Shown: positions 22,284 through 33,539 of the stretch, piece after piece | Layout: each line of letters begins with the position of its first letter | Position numbering within the stretch: position 1 is the stretch's first letter | Source of the DNA: Athripsodes cinereus | Lineage: Eukaryota; Arthropoda; Insecta; Trichoptera; Leptoceridae | Length of the DNA: 64,000 nucleotides | Direction: 5' to 3' | Assembly (NCBI GenBank): GCA_947579605.1 | Contig: OX388312.1 | Coordinates: 2,852,001 to 2,916,000 of the forward strand | Notes under the pieces: generated by a model | Seen by the model: only the letters and a program-made list of their open reading frames with translations | What the model was told of the DNA's origin: nothing | Databases searched by the model: none | Program-made: the position numbers and the translations under genes

Positions 22284-24616
22284 TGTGATGATCCTACCTA
22301 TTTTAAACCATTCTAAGCTCCGAATTTGCAACATCCTAGCTTCTAAACTATACCTACTGTAATAATTGATTCCCAAACTAGAAGTGACAACCCTATTCAG
22401 CTAGCTAAGAATTGTATGAATTTTCGCATTGTTGCAAATATACGTACGAAATATCGCATTCCTAATTGAATTAATTAACGAATTTTGGCCTTTCGTGATC
22501 GTCTCGATTTATCTATTAACTATTTTCATAGATTTGGACCCAGTACGTTGTGTTTTGACGATAATTTTACCTACGTTGTGTATTTTTAAAAACGCAAAAT
22601 AAGTCACCTGAAATATACATTTCAATAATCAAAAAGAACAACAAAATCACAAAATCAATAAAACAATTTAAACATGAATTATGATACATATTAACTCTGA
22701 GATCAACTTTGACGTCAGATCACTTACCTTGAGATACTGTAAAATAACATAATAAAAGTAGTGCACAGTAAGACATAAAATACAACTTAACAATCATTAT
22801 AACATAAAATTCAAATAATATTATTCTATATCATTACGAGAATGTTGTATGGTAACTGGTTGCCGATCTATGTCCCTACATAAGATAACCATTTCATAGT
22901 ACCTATAACCAATGTATGTATGTTCTACAACATAACATACCTACTAATTCGTTGAGTCGAAAGGACAGTGGCGCACCCAAAAACATAACTTTATTACTTT
23001 TGAATAATAATTAAATTTCAACACGATTGCTATGACATCATTTTCAGAGACTAACTACCATGTTAGTTAATGCATGGAAAGCATGCTGTGTCCATGCTGA
23101 AGGAGCGCCACCTTCGCTCCCTCACGTCTCAAAACTCGCCATGCCGTACTTTGAGCCCGAGTGCACTAATCTACACCCCGAATATATAAAATAATATATA
23201 ATATGTATACTCATTTGAACATGCAGCTATATATAATAAGAATAATTATAAATATATGTTAAGAAGCTTTGTCATGGACCCTGGCGGGAAACGGGGCAAG
23301 ACCCGCATTGACCCTTGTCTCGAAAGCTGAATCGAAGAGATGGGCGCAGGGCTTGCTAACGGTACACCTACATTTCGAAGCAGGGTAAGGACTGAATTTG
23401 TTAGTATATAATATATAATTCTACAAAGCACATAATACGTCTCGTGCATAATTGTATAATAATAATGATAAATATGTGGTTACGAATAGATCAGTCCCAC
23501 ACTATAGACACAAGGTAGCTAGTCTAGCGTCGATAGGCAGAAAGGATCCATATCCATAAGGTAATCTCGACAAGATTTAGCTATAAAAGATCACATATTT
23601 ATGGTGAGGAGAATTTAGGAATCATGTAAGTCAAATAAAAATATATTAAGACCAATAAATACATAAATATTACTTATGATTAGTGTCATGCAAAATGTCA
23701 AATTTGTTCCTTCCATGATATCGCAGCAACTACAGCATGTTGAATAAGTAGAAAAATCCAGTAAGTTCGGAGACTACAATGACATTCGATGATAAAATAT
23801 GTAATTAAATTAATAATCAAATAATATCCTGCTCAACAGACAACTTCTCTCCAAACTGCATAATCTTTCGTTATGGTAAAATAAATTAAATGAAAATATA
23901 ATATCGGTACGCCACTGCCATCGGTCTAGTTGTAGGTGTGTCGGGCGGCGCTATATAAAATCGGTAACAAGTACATACATACATACAAATATACTGAAAA
24001 TAAATGTACATATAACAAATAATTCCTTTGTTTTCAAAATCTGTAAAATTAAATAAATCCTTGTGTACGACGACTACTTTGTAGACAACAATATCCTTCT
24101 AAATATCACGACACCTAGATATAAATAAATTAATAATATTGAAAAATCTTATCTTATGACAGCTGGCAGGATCACGGATTTTAAAATGTTAATTAAAAGT
24201 AATTTAGGATGATCTATATATATTCCCAAATGTGGAAATATCACTAAAATATAGTGTACTAACTACTATGAAGGTGGGTAAATAAATATTAAAATATATC
24301 GAATTCAAACACTGAGATTAATATGATTGAGTCCCACCTCTCCTAGGCTCAAAACTAAACTGCCACGAGTCATCTATCCTCCCTCTTCAGGTACTGAAAA
24401 ATGTCGACCCAAAGCAACAAAAAAAAAACTACATCCATCTCTTTATGACACACACCAAAATATACCTGTCTCTGTCTCCTACATAGATAGATAGATCATC
24501 ATCATCCACTTGAAATTAAACTAAGTTTCATTCCTATATTAATTACCTACTACAAATATTCGATCTAGGTATATAAAAATAATATATACCGTCTTGTATA
24601 TATTCATTTCATGACA
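22284..24616 (-). repeat. 5' LTR (element on minus strand)
   Basis: Direct copy of 16520-18852 at a fixed 5764-bp offset, with the same TGTGATG start and CATGACA end. No difference noticed by eye between the two. Confidence 0.9.
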
Positions 24617-24620
24617 GTGT

Positions 24621-24640
24621 GTATCCAGCTATTTATAGGT
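24621..24640. mobile_element. inverted-repeat DNA element, right tip
   Basis: GTATCCAGCTA completes the right terminal repeat begun at 16500-16519. Removing the LTR element and one GTGT restores a mirror of the left end at 15718. Confidence 0.65.
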
Positions 24641-24755
24641 ATTACATCAAAAGATTTTGATAAATTTTAATAAAATAAATCGAAATATAATTACGCACCG
24701 GTTAGAAATCGTCAAGCGATATAAAAAAAGATTTACTGTTTTGCATTGGCGAACG

Positions 24756-24965
24756 GGGTATTCTATTCTATTCTTCTCAGAAGGACATCATCAACTCGTT
24801 TGCGAGATCAAATTCTCAAGGACGGATGCTTGTTGAGTAAGAGGAATCGGTGTGCATGTCTGAAAAACTGGATGAATGTAGAGGAAGCGAAAGAAATATA
24901 TAAGGATAGGTCAACATTGCGTTCCGTTCTCTCTGCTTACCCCGCTTAGGACACGGCGTGAGGGT
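24756..24965 (+). pseudogene. RTE-like LINE 3' scrap with hairpin-pentamer unit
   Basis: 24758-24808 is a diverged form of the short hairpin unit described at 45359-45403 (TATTC pentamers, then ACTCGTTTGCGAG). It runs into an RTE-like LINE end: DQILKDGCLLSKRNRCA...VEEAKEIYKDRSTLRSVLSA, then YPA and a stop. Confidence 0.55.
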
Positions 24966-25716
24966 ATAGTATAGTAGTAAGTAGGGTTGCCACCTGTACT
25001 TTATAATAAAGTATTGTACTTTATTTCAGGTAATTATACTCTATACACTATAAGAACAGTAAAGTATTTATACTCTATACATTTGATTTCATTGGGATTT
25101 TGAAAAGTTTAGTACTTAGTATTTTTTCGTTAAACGAAATTTATCGATTCGTGTAAAACTGTAAAGCGTCTCTGAATTTGATTAAAAAAATAATTACTAA
25201 TTATTTATTCTTTTTTTATTCTTTATTCTTTTTTTATTCTTTATTCTTTCTTATCATCCGTAGGCCATTGATTTGGCGCTTGGAATCGTCAGGCAATTAT
25301 ATAGTTTTTTTTACAAACGACAAAATAATCAAATTACAACAATACAATAAATAAATAAAGAAATTTCATTGAATCAAAGTTTTTTCGAGTGTAAAAGGCC
25401 CAAAATAACTTCTCGTCAGTGTATGAAAAAAAATTGTAATATATACATAAATAAATGAATTGAATCAATGCCAATTAGGCTGAACAGTCCCATTTAGCAT
25501 TTCGTCGATATTTTAAAAAAAAAATCCAACAAGATACCTTTTCACTTCTCTCTGATGTTCTACATAATTGAGTGCCTTAACATTACTGGGCAATTTATTA
25601 TATAAACTTATGCTGAGTGCAATTTATGCAATTTATTATATAATTAACTTTATACCTACCTATTAATTTAGCGTAGATATAGTTTTCTATGATATCGTTT
25701 TATTATATAGAATAGA

Positions 25717-27250
25717 AATAATAATAATAAGTTCGGACGATATTGTAAATTCCTTAAAAAATACTAATAATTGGAAATCACCTGGTAATGATGGAATTCA
25801 AAATTTTTGGCTCAAAAGATTTACAAATTTACACAATGTTTTGTCAAATTAATTTCAAACTGCATTAGAGGATTGTGTACTTCCTAGTTTCTTTACAACT
25901 GGTGTCACGTATATGATCCCAAAAAAAAATAACGCAACACTTCCAGAAGATTTTCGACCGATAACATGTTTACCAACTATTTATAAACTTTTGACATCCA
26001 TTTTGTCAAATAAAATGAAATTGTTCATTAATCAAAATAACATTTTATCGGTAAGACAAAATGGTTGTGCGAGAGGATCTCGTGGCACCAAAGAATTGCT
26101 TCTGATTAATAGTGTCATATGTGAACAAGTGAGACATAACAGGCGTAACATTTCGATGGCATGGATAGATTATAAAAAAGCTTTTGATTCAGTTCCTCAT
26201 TCGTGGCTTATCAAGATATTAGAAATCTACAAAATTGAAATAAATATAATAAATTTCTTAAAAAATTGTATGGCAAATTGGAAAACAAAAATTAATGTAA
26301 CAATGCCATCGGGAGGGTACGTTTGTGATTCGATAGACATAAATCGTGGAATTTTCCAGGGTGACAGTCTGAGTCCGTTCTGGTTTTGTTTAGCACTAAA
26401 CCCATTAAGTACACTTTTGAAAAATACAAATATTGGATATCAGTTAAAGAGAGGTGGAAGCAAAATTTCTCATTTGTTTTATATGGATGACATTAAATTA
26501 TAAGCACCAAATCATAATAATTTAAATAGATTACTATCAGTAACAAAATTTTTCACTGAAACGATTAAAATGGAATTTGGTCTTGATAAATGTGCAATTT
26601 TAAATGTAAATAAAGGAAAAATTACACAAGCACCAAATGTTGAAAGAGATGAAATAAATATTAGAGTGTTAAATTTAGATAATCATTATAAATATTTGGG
26701 CCTAAATGAATTATTATGTTTAGATCATAAAATATTAAAAAATGATATTAAGAAAAAATTTCTTATCAGATGCAAAAAAGTTTTAAATACATATCTTTCG
26801 GGACACAATAAAATTAGGGCAGTTAATACATGGGCAATTCCTTTATTATTGTATACATTTGGGATACTCAAATGGAACCAGACGGAGCTGGATGTCATCG
26901 ACAGAAAGTTCAGAACCATGATGACAAGGTATCGTATACATCATCCAAGATCATCTATAATGAGACTCTACCTCCCAAGGAAATTGGGAGGAAGGGGCTT
27001 ATTGAATATTAAAAATTTACACAATCAGGAAATTCAATCTTTAAAAACTTTTTTTCAAAATTCTAGGAACAAAGATTTCGTTCGTTTGGGTTCGTCGGTA
27101 GCCTGGAGGTAGAGTCTCGGCCTTCTGAACAAGGGGTCCGGGGTTCGATCCCAGGTGCCGGCAAAACTCCCCTTTCACGACACAAGCTTTTAGCTTACTG
27201 TGAAAGGTGTATAAGGTTGTATTTGGGTTTATAACAAAAACCCAGATATA

Positions 27251-27349
<99 letters not shown>

Positions 27350-28465
27350 GTATGATGATATAATATCTTGTGATCAGGGTTATTCACCGTTGTGTTTGTC
27401 GAACTCTTGTGTCTCACTACCGATATTCAATAGTGATGATAGAATGGACATATGGAAATCCAAGTCTCTCCATGGTCGATTCTATGAAGTGTTAACATCT
27501 CAGAATGTTGATACTGTGGATTCGGTCCATTGGTTGAGATTTGGAGATCTTTTTGGCGAAACCGAAGGATTTGTTTGTGCCATTCAAGACCAAGTAATAG
27601 TCACAAACAATTATTCTAAATTTATAATGAAACAAAATATTTCGGATAGATGCAGAGCCTGTTATCGGGAGGGAGAGACATTAAGACATATATTGTCTGG
27701 ATGTTCTCTTCTTTCCGGAACAGACTATTTGAAAAGACATGATCAAGTAGCAAAAATATTACATCAAAATTTAGCTTTGAAATTTAAATTAATTGAACCG
27801 GAATCAAAATTACCATACTATAATTATTGTCCAGTATCGGTACTTGAAAACAATGACACTAAACTCTACTGGGATCGACCAATACAAACTGATCGAACTA
27901 TTCTAGCTAATCGACCAGATATTGTGTTGGTTGATCGCAGATGCCGTAAAACATACATCATAGACATCACTATACCGCACGATGAAAATTTAAATAAAGC
28001 TGAGCAAGATAAGATAATAAAATATCTTGATCTTGCTCACGAAATCAAAGATATGTGGAGAACACCTACCACAATCATCGTGCCTATAGTGTTGTCTGTG
28101 AATGGTTTAATACCTAAGAGTCTGTCAAACAATCTCAGAAAACTGGGAGTAGATGACAGGCTCAAATACAGCATGCAGAAGGCCGTACTTCTATCGTCCA
28201 CCAGGATAGTAAGAAGGTGTTTGTCCCTGTAGCTCTGTAAGTGATCTCCCATGATTGTACTATTTCATAGAACATCATGGAAGAATCAACTCGAATAATG
28301 TTGGGGTTCTACATTTTGAATATACATAAATTTATTTTAATATTTTATGTTTTTTTTTATTTAATGTTATTTTTAAATTTTATTGTTAATCTTATATTGT
28401 GTTCAAAATGTAGAATCAAATATTGTTTTGTTTAATAAATGAGATATGAGATAATAATAATATTT
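25717..28465 (+). pseudogene. R4/Dong-type non-LTR retrotransposon, 5'-truncated
   Basis: The single reading frame (from 25733) shows reverse transcriptase motifs in order: NWKSPGNDGIQNFW, DFRPITCLPTIYKLL, AWIDYKKAFDSVPHSWL, GIFQGDSLSP and the catalytic YMDD near 26490. Then come GLDKCAILNVNKGKI and the thumb. After the SINE it continues with a CRAC...H...C zinc-knuckle-like motif (about 27650-27700). Next is a restriction-like endonuclease region, RPDIVLVDRRCRKTYIIDIT (about 27910-27970). Reverse transcriptase followed by zinc knuckle and restriction-like endonuclease defines the R2/R4 type. Both ends abut (TAA)n, as in Dong. Defects: no N-terminus, in-frame stops at 25850-25852 and 26501-26503, and a SINE at about 27077-27346. 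Confidence 0.85.
27088..27346 (+). repeat. tRNA-derived SINE inside the Dong element
   Basis: The tRNA-like head has an A box (TAGCCTGGAGG) and a perfect B box (GGTTCGATCC), the internal promoter of RNA polymerase III. The body carries ACAAGCTTTTAGCTTACTG and a small GGGTTT...AAACCC hairpin, and the unit ends in 89 consecutive A (27258-27346). It splits the Dong frame between NSRNKD and GYDDII; the second Dong copy at 47.6 kb shows the empty site. The long pure poly(A) suggests recent insertion. Confidence 0.9.
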
Positions 28466-28830
28466 ATTTGTCAAAAATATTCACAGAAACATATGTAGTT
28501 ACATAAATTTATTAAACATTGCACTAAATATATTTAAATCACCCTTAAAAAGACAAGTCCTGCGTAAAGGGGGATACATTCCCTGAAACGATATAGTATA
28601 CTTAAATTAAACAATTTTCCAGTTTAATACATACTTTAAAAGTTTTTCTTTTTAATTGCTCGAAGATTCTTATAACACTTATTACATCTTTATTAATTAC
28701 ACATTCAATATATACGCATTTAGTTACACTTTATTTATATTTTTAATTACACAAATGGAGTATGAATAATTAAGTATCATTGTTAAGTAATTTTATAGTT
28801 ATGTTTTATATTATTAAGATAAAACAATTT
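28466..28830. other. A+T-rich interior of the hAT-like element
   Basis: No gene. The stretch TTAAGTATCATTGTTAAGTAAT at about 28770 recurs at 29470 and 29605, pointing to a degenerate local duplication. Confidence 0.45.
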
Positions 28831-28916
28831 TTTTTTATTTTTTTTTTTTTAAAGATATATCTGGGTTTTGTTATAAACCCAAATACAACCTTATACACCT
28901 TTCACACTAAGCTAAT
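28831..28916 (-). repeat. SINE, 5'-truncated
   Basis: T-rich run, then GATATATCTGGGTTTTG and CCTTTCACACTAAGCTAA, the 3' half of the SINE in reverse orientation. Confidence 0.8.
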
Positions 28917-28984
28917 TTATAGTAGAAATAGTTTTTATGATATCGTTTTATTGTATAGAATAGAAATAGAGTATAAATATTTAA

Positions 28985-29470
28985 GTATCATCATCATCAT
29001 CATCTCTAGCCATCTCTCCACTGCTGGATGTAGGCCTCTTCCATATTCCTCCATCTTTTTCTCTCCTGCGCGACTGCTGTCCACCTCCTACCCGCGACAT
29101 GGACGATATCGTATTTATATGGAAGGTTTTTGGCTTTGATCACCACGCTTGCTATGCGAGTTGGTGAGTCGCAGTATCCTGGAGGTTCGGGTGTTTTGTG
29201 AACTTTTCCGGATTTTAATTGATGCAGCTGCTGCCCTACATCATGGAACCATATCACATCATATTTAGTACGGTGGTATGGGGATTTTCGAGGTTGCCTT
29301 CCTGGGGGAAAAGCAGACACAGGTATTTCCTCCTGTGCAGATGTTACAGTTATACCGCTGCTACTCGGTCGCCAGAGCCTCGTTAGTTGTCTAGCAGGGA
29401 ATACCACGTGCAGGTGAGGTTGACATTTGGGTTGGCTAGGTGTTATTAGCCATCACCCCATTATCCCACT
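28985..29470 (-). repeat. LINE 3' region (CTCTCCACTGCTGG family)
   Basis: (ATC)n, then CCATCTCTCCACTGCTGGAT and GTAGGCCTCTTCCATATTCC. This is a segment type common in moth and butterfly DNA, read here in reverse. Open frames across it have no domain. Probably the 3' end of an RTE-class LINE. Confidence 0.55.
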
Positions 29471-29932
29471 AAGTATCATTGTTAAGTAATTTAATAATTT
29501 TGTTTTATATATTAAGATATACCTCTTAATTAAGCGTAGAATTATTTTTTTTATGAGATCGTTTTATTGTAGGTATAAAATATAAATATGTAGAGTATGT
29601 ATAATTAAGTATTATTGTAAAGTAATTTAATAATTAAGTTTTACCTGTTGACAAGTCAACTTATATGACTTAACAGGACCATGTATTTTATGCAAATAAT
29701 TGATTAAAAAAAAATTAAATACAGGCCGTGCTGTGCAATTGTTAAGTAGAGATATTAATTTGATACAAAACTGCAAAAAGTAATAGAAAATATATTTTTA
29801 AGCATAATAATGAAGGAAGAAAAATAAATTGTACCTACTTTATTTTGATACAATGTGCTTTTTTTCTTACCTGTCATAACCAATGTAGGTACTTTAACTG
29901 CAAATAAAGAAGGTGGCAACCCTATTAGTAAG

Positions 29933-30274
29933 CATAGTAGAGTAGTAGGTAATGTATAGTTCCAAACATTATAGGTAATTATGTATAAGAAAAAACTACC
30001 TCAGTATATGCCTTCACAACATTTGTGTATTTAGATTATAGACTTCGTAGATACTATTTTTTGTTTGGCTAATTGGATTTTTTTTCTTATACAGAATTCT
30101 TGTGTGTTATTAAATAAATTAAATGTACCTCGACAGGAACAACATTATGCAAAATATTTTTATGATCTTTAAAAACTGTTTTTTTTTTATTGATTGAAAA
30201 ATGTATTTTTTGTGTTTATACACGTGTAAAGTACCTACATATTATGTTTGCTTGTTGTCTAATTTTATTAAAAA
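29933..30274. other. nothing recognised
   Basis: A+T-rich DNA between the hAT-like element and the Helitron, with no frame, repeat end or motif that I can name. Confidence 0.5.
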
Positions 30275-30840
30275 CTAGATGTTCCTACCCGGCGTCGCCA
30301 GGGTGAATTTCATGTCTATCTCCAATGGTTTAGGCTCTGCAGTTAATTGAGAAGTGAATCTTCCCTTGAATTTATGTAAATTGAAATAAAACAATTTCAG
30401 TACATTCAGTACAATTTCAGTATATTTCACAATTCTACTTCATTAGGATAAGCAGGTGACTACAATTTTATGTCATTCAAACATGTAATATTAATTTTTT
30501 TGTACTGTGATATTAACACGAAGAGATTTCCCAATAGTTTTCATTTATATAAACTATTTACGAACACATAAAAAAAGTCGTTAATGGTGGATAAACATTT
30601 CTTATTTTATTTTTTTAGTATGGCAACACGTGACAGCGGAACTGTCATACAAACGTCACTTTCATACAAAAATACAACCCAAATTTCCAACTTTTCCGTT
30701 GGATTCTCCAAAAATTTTCTTTCATGCAAACCGTCTCCTCATAATTATGAACGCAACAAAAAAACGATCAGCCAATTCGGTTCAGCTGTTCTCAAGTTAT
30801 GGGGGAACATACATGGTCAACTCATTTTTATTTATATAGA
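30275..30840 (-). mobile_element. non-autonomous Helitron (CCGGGTAGGAGTC type)
   Basis: On the minus strand it starts TCTATATAAATAAAAATGAG after A and ends GCCGGGTAGGAACATCTAG before T, so both canonical ends and the A/T target are present. 566 bp, no helicase frame. The plus-strand relative is at 62202-63067. Confidence 0.85.
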
Positions 30841-31064
30841 TTTTATTGTTACATAATTATTGTAATTATTTCTTACTCATGTAAGGGCTAACGTCTTGAA
30901 GTATTAAATTAAACAGGAAATATTCAACAGGTTTTTAAGGACTATTAAACGATTTTATTGTAAACAAATATGGCAGATACAGATGAAATAATGTATTACG
31001 TAGTTAAATAATTTGTCAATCGATGGAATTCAAGGGAATAATAACATAATAAACAAAAATAATA

Positions 31065-31225
31065 GTATTTTATTTATTTATTTTATTCTTCACTGTACAT
31101 TGGTTACAATATTACATAAAAAATAGTGTCATAAAAATAGCAGTTATACAATTAAATGTACAGAGGGCGAGTTTATCGCTAAAATGCGATGTCTTCCAAC
31201 TAACCCGGTAACTAAAATTTAAAAA
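31065..31225 (-). repeat. LINE 3' tail, GGGCGAGTTTATCGC family
   Basis: TTTATTTATTTTATTCTTCA, AGAGGGCGAGTTTATCGC and CTTCCAACTAACCCGG, as at 9955-10115. Confidence 0.65.
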
Positions 31226-31760
31226 AAAACACATGCATACATATATATACATTTTATATGGTACTGTTGTAACATATCATTAATAATACAACATTGGTAT
31301 CTACTTATATTTCCGAATGAATAAAACATGACGTCATCTGCAATATACCTACAACAAATACAAATTTAACACCCCAAACACTCATGAACATAATCGCGAT
31401 AAATCCAAATGAAACGTAATGATGACAGTCTTAGCTCGTACGATTTGCATTAAGAGATAACTGAAGTCCAGCATCCGATTAACAAACTGAGATCCTTTCT
31501 GATTATGTCAAAATTTTAAAATCCGCCAAATTTTTTTTATTATTTTATAGATTAGTGTCTAAAAATGATATGATACCTTCTAAAAATATTGAAATAGGCA
31601 CAAATCGCCCCACATATAATTTGCAACGGCAAGGACGGGATGCCGTTGCAAATTATATAAATTTAAATAGTTCTCACAGCATATTTAATTTTATGACAAA
31701 AATAATACTATTTTACGCCCTGCAAAAAGATTACACCACATCATAGATCATTATAACATT
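31226..31760. other. no gene; small palindrome
   Basis: Unassigned DNA. A local palindrome, ATATAATTTGCAACGGC and its complement around GGACGGG, lies at about 31614-31661. Confidence 0.45.
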
Positions 31761-31762
31761 TA

Positions 31763-31944
31763 AAAAAAAAAAGATATAGGTATCTGGGTTTTGTTATGAA
31801 CCCAAATACAACCTCATTTACCTTACACAGAAAGCTACTAAAAGCTTGTGTCGTGAAATGGGAGTTTGCCGGCACCTGGTGTCGAACCACGGTCCCCTTG
31901 TTCACGAGGCTGAGACTCTACCTCCAGGCTACCGACGAACTCTA
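31763..31944 (-). repeat. tRNA-derived SINE, full length
   Basis: Reverse orientation: T-rich end, GGGTTTTGTTATGAACCC, AAGCTACTAAAAGCTTGTGT, GTTTGCCGGCACCTGG, a mutated B box (GGTGTCGAACC) and the head ending CTACCGACGAACTC. Confidence 0.85.
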
Positions 31945-32394
31945 CTATAACTATAGGCTAACTCTCTATATTATTTCATGGTATATAAAATAAAAATAAA
32001 ACATATCGTATCGTATCAAATTATAATATAAAAATAAAACACCAACAACTAAGAGGGAAGGGAAGGCAATCAAATCAATCTCGATAGTAAAAAATAATAA
32101 CAAAATTATTACATATTATTACGCATATATAATATTATTATTATGCAAAAGAAAAACTAAAATATATTTACTACGCATTTTGTTGATAGAGTAACGTATT
32201 GGTAACAGACAAATGATTTACAGGTCATATTATATTGTTAATAAACTAAACTAATGTCTTTTATTTTATTTTTTAATGCAATATACGACGTCAGTTTTAT
32301 ACATGTTCAAAAATATATGACACACACAAAAGGTGAATTCATACAAGACAGGAGTAGCCACGATAAAAATTAATAAAATACATAATCAAAAACA
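31945..32394. other. nothing recognised
   Basis: A+T-rich DNA with no supported feature. Confidence 0.45.
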
Positions 32395-33400
32395 TACATA
32401 CCATCACACCGCTTCCCTCTCGGGGTAGGCAGAAAGGATCGAGCGCCAATTCCTTCTATCCTTGCATAGATCTTTCGCTTCCGTCACTGTCATATAATTC
32501 CTAATGCATGCTCTCCTGTTCAATGTGCTCAACGTGACCGTCCTGTAGGATTTGATTTAAATTATCTTGCCATTTGATCTTCGGACGTCCACGTCTCCGA
32601 GCACCATTCCTCTTAGCCAAATATTCATTCTTTCCACATTCATACTTGTAATTACAACATCTTTCATTCCAGATTCTTTTCGTATATCACTGTTACGCAC
32701 ACGATTTTTCAGACTTTTACCATACATCCTTCTCAACGATCTCATTTCTACTGCATTTATGCCACTTTCATCCTGATTTAACCATGTCCACGTCTCACTT
32801 GCATACATAAGTATTGGCACTAATATAGCAGAGTGCACCAACCTTTTAGCTGTAGTATATATGTTTCAATTTGCAATTATTGGTCGGATTGCACCATTTA
32901 CTTTATTGCCAGCAACTTTTCTCCTTTCAATATCGCTTTCACACTTCCCATATCTCGTGAACAACTACCTAAGTACACACATTCGTCAACTTGTTCTAAC
33001 ACTTCGTTGTAAATCATTACCTGGCATACTGTTCTCTCATTTCCTCTTTCAAACACCATAATTTTTGTCTTTTTTGCATTCATTCCTAATTCATTATTCG
33101 CACAATTTTCATACACACACGTCATCATTATTTTGCTATAGATCCCTCTCACATTTGCTATAGATCCCAGTCATCAATACCAAATCATCGGCAAACATTA
33201 ACGCTCTTACATTCATCCCATTCATATCAACACCTACATTCATCTCTTTCAATGGACGAATACAATGATCAATGTACGAGTATAGGTTAAAAAGCCATGG
33301 CGACATATCGCACCCTTGTTTTTCTTCTTTGGTCGGTGTGAACCATTCCAAAAGGTTATTGTTGACTATAAATGATGTCAATTTAGGCCTATTGTTCACC
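32395..33400 (-). pseudogene. RTE-like LINE, reverse transcriptase C-terminal half
   Basis: The minus strand encodes, in order and across several frames: KQGCDMSPWLFNLYSYID, ALMFADDLVLM (catalytic F-A-D-D intact), GMNAKKTKIMVFERG, VYLGS, ILVPILMYASETWTWLN, GINAVEMRSLRRMYGK and NSDIRKESGMK. The 3' end lies at 32395 in a (CATA)-type tail. Frame changes near 33150 and 32850 and 5' truncation make it non-functional. A short 3' piece of the same family with its target duplication is at 37588-37781. Confidence 0.8.
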
Positions 33401-33530
33401 CTAAAATATTGAAAGGTTATTGTTCACTCTAAAATATCGTCTCCATTTGAACCTTGTGAACAGATTGTCAATAATTCTGAAACTGTCAACACCAGAAAAA
33501 ACGATATCGTCTCAAGTTAAATATTCTCAT
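33395..33530. repeat. terminal scrap of the 13.0/49.6-kb transposon family
   Basis: CCATTTGAACCTTGTGAACA, CTGAAACTGTCAACACCAG and ACGATATCGTCTCAAGTT match the end regions at 13075-13145 and 49840-49920. No coding part. Confidence 0.55.
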
Positions 33531-33539
33531 GTTTTTTCT

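Larger units (their letters stand above)
16516..24620 (-). mobile_element. LARD-like non-autonomous LTR retroelement (whole)
   Basis: Two direct repeats of 2333 bp (16520-18852 and 22284-24616) keep a constant 5764-bp offset at both ends and look identical wherever compared. Each begins TG and ends CA. The unit is bracketed by the 4-bp duplication GTGT (16516-16519 and 24617-24620). On the minus strand the 5' LTR is followed after two bases by TGGTGCCTTGGACC (primer-binding-site-like), and the 3' LTR is preceded by GGGGGGGA (polypurine tract), which fixes the orientation. The 3431-bp interior has no gag, protease, reverse transcriptase or integrase frame. Long LTRs with a non-coding interior match the large-retrotransposon-derivative class. 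Apparent LTR identity implies a recent insertion. Confidence 0.85.
24982..29924. mobile_element. hAT-like element, swollen by nested insertions
   Basis: Ends are TAGGGTTGCCACCT (24982) and its complement AGGTGGCAACCCTA (ending 29924). They are flanked by near-identical 8-bp duplications, GTAGTAAG and TTAGTAAG. An 8-bp duplication with this type of end suits the hAT superfamily. The original element looks like a small MITE or deletion derivative. Most of its present length is a Dong-type LINE, SINEs and LINE 3' scraps. Confidence 0.7.

Noticed and set aside
27207..28232. A 341-codon open frame starting in the SINE and running through the poly(A) as a polylysine
   Set aside because: The first part is SINE and poly(A) read as lysine; only the portion after 27347 is Dong-type protein. 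It is a fusion by insertion, not a gene.
30630..30856. Overlapping short frames at the Helitron 5' end
   Set aside because: Similar frames appear in the copy at 62202 only because the DNA is repeated; changes between copies are not codon-like.
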